Assembly: GCA_011800805.1 (NCBI GenBank)
Contig: MPNW01000276.1
Coordinates: forward strand, 125,795-178,171
Length of the DNA: 52,377 nt
Origin: Hirudo medicinalis
Lineage: Eukaryota; Annelida; Clitellata; Hirudinida; Hirudinidae
Direction: 5' to 3'
Positions 47,224 through 52,377 of this stretch are shown here, piece by piece. Within the stretch, counting starts at the first letter, position 1. The number at the start of each line of letters is the position of its first letter. A program made the position numbers and the translations under genes. A model generated the notes under the pieces. That model had not been told where the DNA came from, ran no database searches, and saw nothing but the letters and a program-made list of their open reading frames with translations.

Positions 47224-48782
47224 TTCGGTGGAGAAACAAAACAACTGGAAGCCGACCAAGACAAACGGAGGCGACGTGTTAGAACGCAAGAGGTTGCACT
47301 GAAATTTTAAAAGTTAACTCTCACATTCTTAAGCAATACTTATTTAAGAGCAATGACAAAACTACTCAATAAAATAATTGATGTAATTGTCAAACATCAA
47401 AACTTTTATGCACACATGGTTAATCAGATATTTAGACACTGAATATTTTGACCTATTTGGATTTTATCTTATCAATAATTGATTGTTTAAAAAAAACATA
47501 AATTATCAATTCTTTTACAAAAATTCAGGTATTAGCTATCGTAATTACTTTATACCAAAATAATTAAAATCAAGGCATCAATAAAACTGGCATGTGTTAA
47601 TTAACTTAAAGGAGGTGGTAACTCTAAAAAACTGAAAATTTTTATAAAATTGTAGCTCCTGTAGCTGAGTTCCTTTTCACATGTTTGAGAAAAGATTTGT
47701 GATTACGAAATCTTACAAAATACAATCTTACGAAATTTGGCAATGAAATACGGTAAAACAGGAAAATAACCAAATAAATAAAACAATAAGAAGCTTTATC
47801 ATCATTAGAATTACAGTTCTGGAGGAATAATAAGTGTTTCCCTGGCCATTTTTCGTGCTACTCGTTATATTTCTCAAAATGAGATCAATTTCCCACTAGG
47901 TGCACTAAATGCACCATTTATAATTTAATCTCTGTAATTCGAAATGTTTTGATGATGCCGATTATCCGTTGAAGATATTTAAAGTATCAATGGGTACAAA
48001 ACTTTTAACTTCGTTGTCTAAAAGTTTTCTTTGTTTAAGTAATATTTCATAAGTATATGTAAAATTGTTTTGAGATTCATTTAATTTTCTTATTTAACGT
48101 CGTATGTATAAGAAAAGTTTGTAAATCATAAGAAATTACTTTTCAGCCTATCTCAATAAAGACAAGTAATCTAAATGTAGGTTGCAGACAAAGATGTTTC
48201 GTCGACATTTTTTTTTAAATATAGGATATTCATCATCTTCGCCAACGTTGCATAATGGTGACAATGGTCAATCAATTATTCCATTAAAAAAAAAAATTGT
48301 GGTTTCACTTTATATAAGTATTATTATATTTGATGTGCTGGAACAAAACAAAGAATTCCATATGGATTCTAATAAATGGAATTGTGTAAGGTGAACAAAG
48401 CCTTTCAAAAAAAAAACAAAAAAACAAAGTCCATCAATGTGGAAACCTAACAAAGAATGTAGATAAAGTGTAAAAATTTTAGGTATTATTGAAGAATTAA
48501 TAAGGCCAAGTTTCGAAATGTGGTCATGTTTCTGAATAGCTTCATCCGATTATGATTATAATTCAACTTTACGTGCCCAATTGTCCGAATGTTTTTTAAT
48601 AAAACAAAGTAAATGGTTTATAAACTTTGTTAGGAATGTATGCGTTTTAATTTTGTTCGGGTCAACATTAATATATTTTTAACGCGATTTCGAGTCTTTG
48701 GCAAACGATACTCCTCAGGAGTATAAATGCATGTATAAATAATAGTTTACATAAGTTTTGAAATCCACTAAAACCTGAAACG
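47224..48782. promoter_or_regulatory. Head-to-head intergenic region of ERp44 and HAPSTR1
   Basis: About 1.56 kb. A GACGTG core (47273-47278) lies about 50 bp upstream of the ERp44 ATG and resembles an XBP1/ATF6 element, which would fit an ER-stress-responsive gene; it is a short motif and may be chance. The rest is AT-rich with no gene recognised. Confidence 0.35.
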
Positions 48783-50507
48783 ATGGGCGATTTTATTGAT
48801 CCGGAAAATGATTCTTGCCCGGAAGTTTATTTAACTCATTGGGAAAAGAAGTGTATAGAAGAATGGGAGAGAGAAGCGCACGAAGATCGTGTTCAGACCG
48901 AGTCGGAAAAAACATCACAACGATTATGGCCACACTTTCAAAATTCAGCCTCAACTATTTCTCAACTGTACAGAGGTATATATTCTAGCTTAGTAATTTT
49001 CCGATAGTCCTACTGCCTCTTTTCCATCGCTCTTGATCAACGGTCTAGCTTTAATGCGCAGAGATTTATAACTGATTAAACTATTCCTAGATTTTCAATA
49101 AAGTGGCATGCTTCAACTTGGTTTCATGATGCACTCTGAAATTGCACATTTAATTACATTGCTTAATTACAATCCAATTGGATGCATAAGCTTAGAAATT
49201 GGCTGTGGTTCGATTTATGTAATCAATGATTTAATTGTTATTAACAGTGATTTAGTTGTTTCATTTATTAGGTAGAATATGGCATCTAATTTAGAATTGC
49301 ATTTTAAACGGTGATCACTAGTTGGGCTCAGCTGTTGATTTTTGTTGGCATCTTGGTTACAAGTTTTAGTTGAATATTGTTTTTACAGAATTTAACAAAA
49401 TTCATGAATTTCAGAAGGTGCACAGCCAGCTGTGATATCATTATGGGTACCATTTCAAGCTGCTGCAAGTAGTGCCACCAACTTATACAAAGGTATTTCA
49501 CATATGAACCATTTTGATTCATCATTTAGCTGTAACTTACTCTTACATTTATAAATATTGTCCTTCTATTTTAATTTCTATGGTTGTGCTATTTTTGTAT
49601 ATTTCTTATCATTAGAGGGTGTTGAAGCATCAAGAAAATGTTTTGAGCTGGGTCAACAGCTTGGTTGTCACAGAAGAACCAAAGAGGTCTTGTCTTGGGC
49701 CAAAAAGAAGAGGAGGCACATCCAAAGGGATGAGTTGATTGCTTTCTTATGCGGACGACCTGCTCCTACAAAACCCCACAGACAAATCGCATCCACGAGA
49801 CACAGTAGGATCGATGCCTCAGCTCGATTACCCGTTTCTGATCCGAGGGATAATGTGGACCTCCAGTTGTTTAGAGATGCATTGGGTCTGCAAAACCAAG
49901 GTAAGCTTGGCAGTGGATGGATTAAGTGGTTATGTTTTCTTAAGAGCTAGTGAAGCATTATGATTGAAATAAGTTATTTTGGAAGATGAATGGTTTTTAC
50001 AATTTGCAGAGGTTTGCCTTTTTATGATTATTTGATCTTTGTATTTTTTTGTTGTATACTATAAGGTGTGTAAGTCAGAGGGCTGTGTTTTTGCATGGGT
50101 TTACACTTTTTATGTCTTGTTTGCAGCTTAACTACAAGCATCTTAGGGAAGGAGTGCTACATAAAAAAAATATAAAAATGTATGCATATTGCAATATATA
50201 AACGAATAAAAATTGTGAAGTTGAAAATATTCGGTCTATAATATGGGTCTATAAACTTATTATATTAATATGGGATATATATAGGCTTAATATGTTTGCC
50301 TTAGATTGGTTTTAGTGACATGTCATCTTAATGTACTAAACATTCCATTTCTCTTCAGGAAATTCACGTCGTTCACCCTCTCGTAGCTTTTACGAGGATT
50401 TCCATTTCATCGATCCTTCCAGTCGAAAACGAATCAACGTCGACCGTCTCGATAGCCCGAGCAGCAAGCGCCAGAGAATTTGTGGCATGGAAACGGACGA
50501 TTTTTAA
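48783..50507 (+). CDS. HAPSTR1: HAPSTR1 (C16orf72) homologue, four exons
   Basis: Nuclear stress-response regulator that in mammals partners the HUWE1 ubiquitin ligase. Exons 48783-48975, 49415-49492, 49616-49900 and 50359-50507 give 234 residues. Family blocks: HWEKKCIEEWEREA, LWPHFQNSASTISQLYR, the second related repeat LWVPFQAAASSATNLYK, then FELGQQLG, KEVLSWAKKKRRHIQRDELI and AFLCGRPAP. The C-terminus is basic with a likely nuclear signal (SSKRQRI type: SPSSKRQRICG) matching the KRNR end of vertebrate forms. The start ATG at 48783 is the only one upstream in frame. Confidence 0.94.
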
Positions 50508-50635
50508 TTGTTAGAGTCGAGATTGTATTTAATGGCGCCCACACAGCCTATTGCTTATTATGGATTTAGGTGAAATGTGATGTTTACTTTAGCTTTATAA
50601 ATCGCTCATCCCTTATTATATTGTTAAAATTTGAT

Positions 50636-50641
50636 AATAAA
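50636..50641 (+). terminator. AATAAA polyadenylation signal of HAPSTR1
   Basis: AATAAA about 130 bp after the HAPSTR1 stop, at the expected distance for a 3' end. Confidence 0.6.
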
Positions 50642-51908
50642 TACAATTCTGCATGATGGCCTGTATAGTCTGGTTTTGAACTTGACATCGGCGGTCGGTC
50701 GATGGCTTTGCCAAAGGGTTTTTTATTTTTGAATATTCTCAAAAGTTTCTAGTTTATATTCAATTTGGAAATTATACCATCCCATCGAAACGTCACGGAG
50801 AATCGGCTTACTCGTGAACACTGTTTTTTTATCTATCACCTGTTTGAGTGTTTGACAAGCTGGTTGTTGCTCGTGGCACTTCTCCTAACACATTGATCAT
50901 CTTGGAGAGCATTTTTGTCTCTGTTGTTCTGAATATTAAGGTCTTGGTCGACAGTGCTATCACATGTAAGGAAAATGTTGGGCCCCAAAATGGTTTATGG
51001 TTAATGTATGGTTATCAATACATTGGGATTTGGTTAATGCAAGCATGTACTGAATTGCGTGATGTGATAAGTCGTTATCAACTTGGAACATTCATGTTTC
51101 AATTATTAGTCGAGACATGACTTACACGTTTTTCAGTCTCCAATAGCCTTGTCTCCGATCAATTATGTCGCTGCCGATCAACACTGTCTGCACGGGTTTC
51201 TCGTTTTTGGCTCAGGGCTGATGTCGCTATAATACAGACGGAAATGTCGCCCAAGACTCCAATTTCATCAATTCAGTTTTGGAATCAGTCTGATTCTGCC
51301 TTACTTTTGTGTGATAGCGTTGCTCAGTGATAGTTGACTCACGTTACAGGATGCAAATTAATAAAAAAACAAGCTTATATGTAAGGAAATAATCAGGTAT
51401 AGAAGGAATAGTTCTGGTGAGATCTAGTTAATCTGAGATCCTTGTGGCAAACTGAGGTTTTGAGGCGCGTCAGAATCGAATGAGCGTATCCGTGGCGACA
51501 GTTAATTTCAAATGTCGAGCTCTTGCGGTGATCAGGACGCCGGACTGCGCAACTGATTCTACTTGGAGGTAGGGTTGCCGATATTTTAAAAATTATCGAA
51601 AATCGATATTTAAAAAATATCACTTATCCATGTCGTTGGTATAAATATCGATATATCGAGTTGGATTGCGTAACCATCCCAGATCCTATTCTTGGTAAGT
51701 AGCCAACACCGTTTTTTGAAATTACTTTCTTATAATAAACAAAGACATAAATAGAAGCGTTCATGGTCTATTCTTCAGAATTTGGAGCCAAAACTTCTTG
51801 TGTGCGCAACTCAACATCCGAAATTTTTTCCTTTCCTTGGAAAAGAGATACGACGAAAGGGTTCTCGTCTGGCGTCGGAACTACATGTAGCGTTAACATA
51901 TTATATTA
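50642..51908. other. Intergenic region with ATCGAT-type palindromes
   Basis: No gene recognised. Between about 51570 and 51660 there is a cluster of ATCGAT and TATCGATATATCGA palindromic motifs. The segment leads into the retroelement fragment and may contain element-related sequence. Confidence 0.45.
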
Positions 51909-52377
51909 AAAGTCGAGGTATCGATACAATTTCGATAAACTCGTCAGCCTCTTAGTTGCCGATAGATTGAAGGAGCTAATGCCTCAAAGATGTATTGATT
52001 TCGTGTTAGCGCAAGAACGAACAGGTAGATGGATCGTAAGGAACTTTCTAGAGTAACCGATAATTTCATGGCGTCGCGTGATGGCGATTGTAAACCGACT
52101 AGATATTCGTGTCAGAGGTTACCTAACCCTCGCGATAGGGTAGTAGATGTTACTAAGGGTAATCTCCCGGTGGCTAATGCAAATAATAAGGAGAGAGATG
52201 CCCGATTAAGCCTATGTTTTAAATGTCATGGGAAAGGACATTCGATGAAGTTCTGCCCGATGTAGAAACTTTCCCCTACACCCGTTAGAACTTCTCGAGT
52301 AGGTTGTTGTAATACTCTTCCGATTAATAGTATCCCGATGACTAATGGGATGACCACTAAAGTTTCTGATTTATGTA
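51909..52377 (+). mobile_element. Decayed LTR-retrotransposon gag fragment, cut by the window edge
   Basis: Two overlapping frames together resemble the end of an LTR-retrotransposon Gag. The first (51909-52056) contains LVADRLKELMPQRCIDFVLA; the second (52029-52265) contains LSRVTDNFMASRDGD and a zinc knuckle CFKCHGKGHSMKFC with spacing C-x2-C-x4-H-x4-C. The switch between frames near 52030 indicates a frameshift. A TAG stop (52263-52265) directly follows the knuckle while the same frame stays open to the window end. No LTR, protease or reverse transcriptase is visible here. Ty3-like or BEL-like assignment is not possible from this fragment. Confidence 0.7.

Overview
Eukaryotic, animal genomic DNA. 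The evidence is intron-containing genes with GT-AG (and two apparent GC-AG) splice sites, a T-box factor of the Tbx2/3 class, and animal genes such as MAP1, alpha-tubulin acetyltransferase, ERp44, SCaMC and a GRINA/lifeguard protein. Base composition is AT-rich, most introns are short (about 60-1500 bp), and trinucleotide microsatellites are very abundant in the left third. The organism is most likely a non-vertebrate metazoan; I cannot place the phylum from the sequence alone.

Layout. 1-7362 (minus): Tbx2/3 gene, five exons assembled in phase, with introns packed with (ATC)n repeats including a near-perfect CAT tract of about 190 bp. 7363-14400: repeat-rich upstream region with a possible promoter (TATA-like box, inverted KLF/Sp sites around a CCAAT box), one weak orphan terminal exon (8685-8960, minus) and a GC-richer, repeat-free island (about 13366-14150) that could be an enhancer. 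14413-17095 (plus): alpha-tubulin N-acetyltransferase (ATAT1/MEC-17), nine exons with an assembly gap in one intron. 18885-26349 (minus): a serine/proline-rich protein ending in a UBA/CUE-like domain, N-terminus unresolved. 28428-31181 (minus): compact MAP1-family gene. 32429-38118 (minus): calcium-binding mitochondrial carrier (SLC25A24-like), ten exons, with a one-base frameshift in exon 6 and a tRNA-like SINE candidate in an intron. 38813-40694 (plus): GRINA/lifeguard membrane protein. 41708-47223 (minus): ERp44, thirteen exons, signal peptide to KDEL. 48783-50507 (plus): HAPSTR1 (C16orf72) homologue. 51909-52377 (plus): decayed LTR-retrotransposon gag fragment with a CCHC knuckle.

Genes pair head-to-head (SLC25A24/GRINA, 694 bp apart; ERp44/HAPSTR1, about 1.56 kb apart) and tail-to-tail (ATAT1/UBA protein; GRINA/ERp44). 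Several share cell-biological themes (microtubules: ATAT1 and MAP1; secretory-pathway and stress proteins: ERp44, HAPSTR1 and GRINA), but nothing shows co-regulation and the order may be chance. I saw no CRISPR array, prokaryotic operon or obviously new molecular system. The best leads are the carrier frameshift, the two GC-AG introns, the SINE candidate, the possible Tbx2/3 regulatory elements and the unassigned UBA protein. All exon boundaries were assigned by eye from splice signals, reading phase and family similarity.
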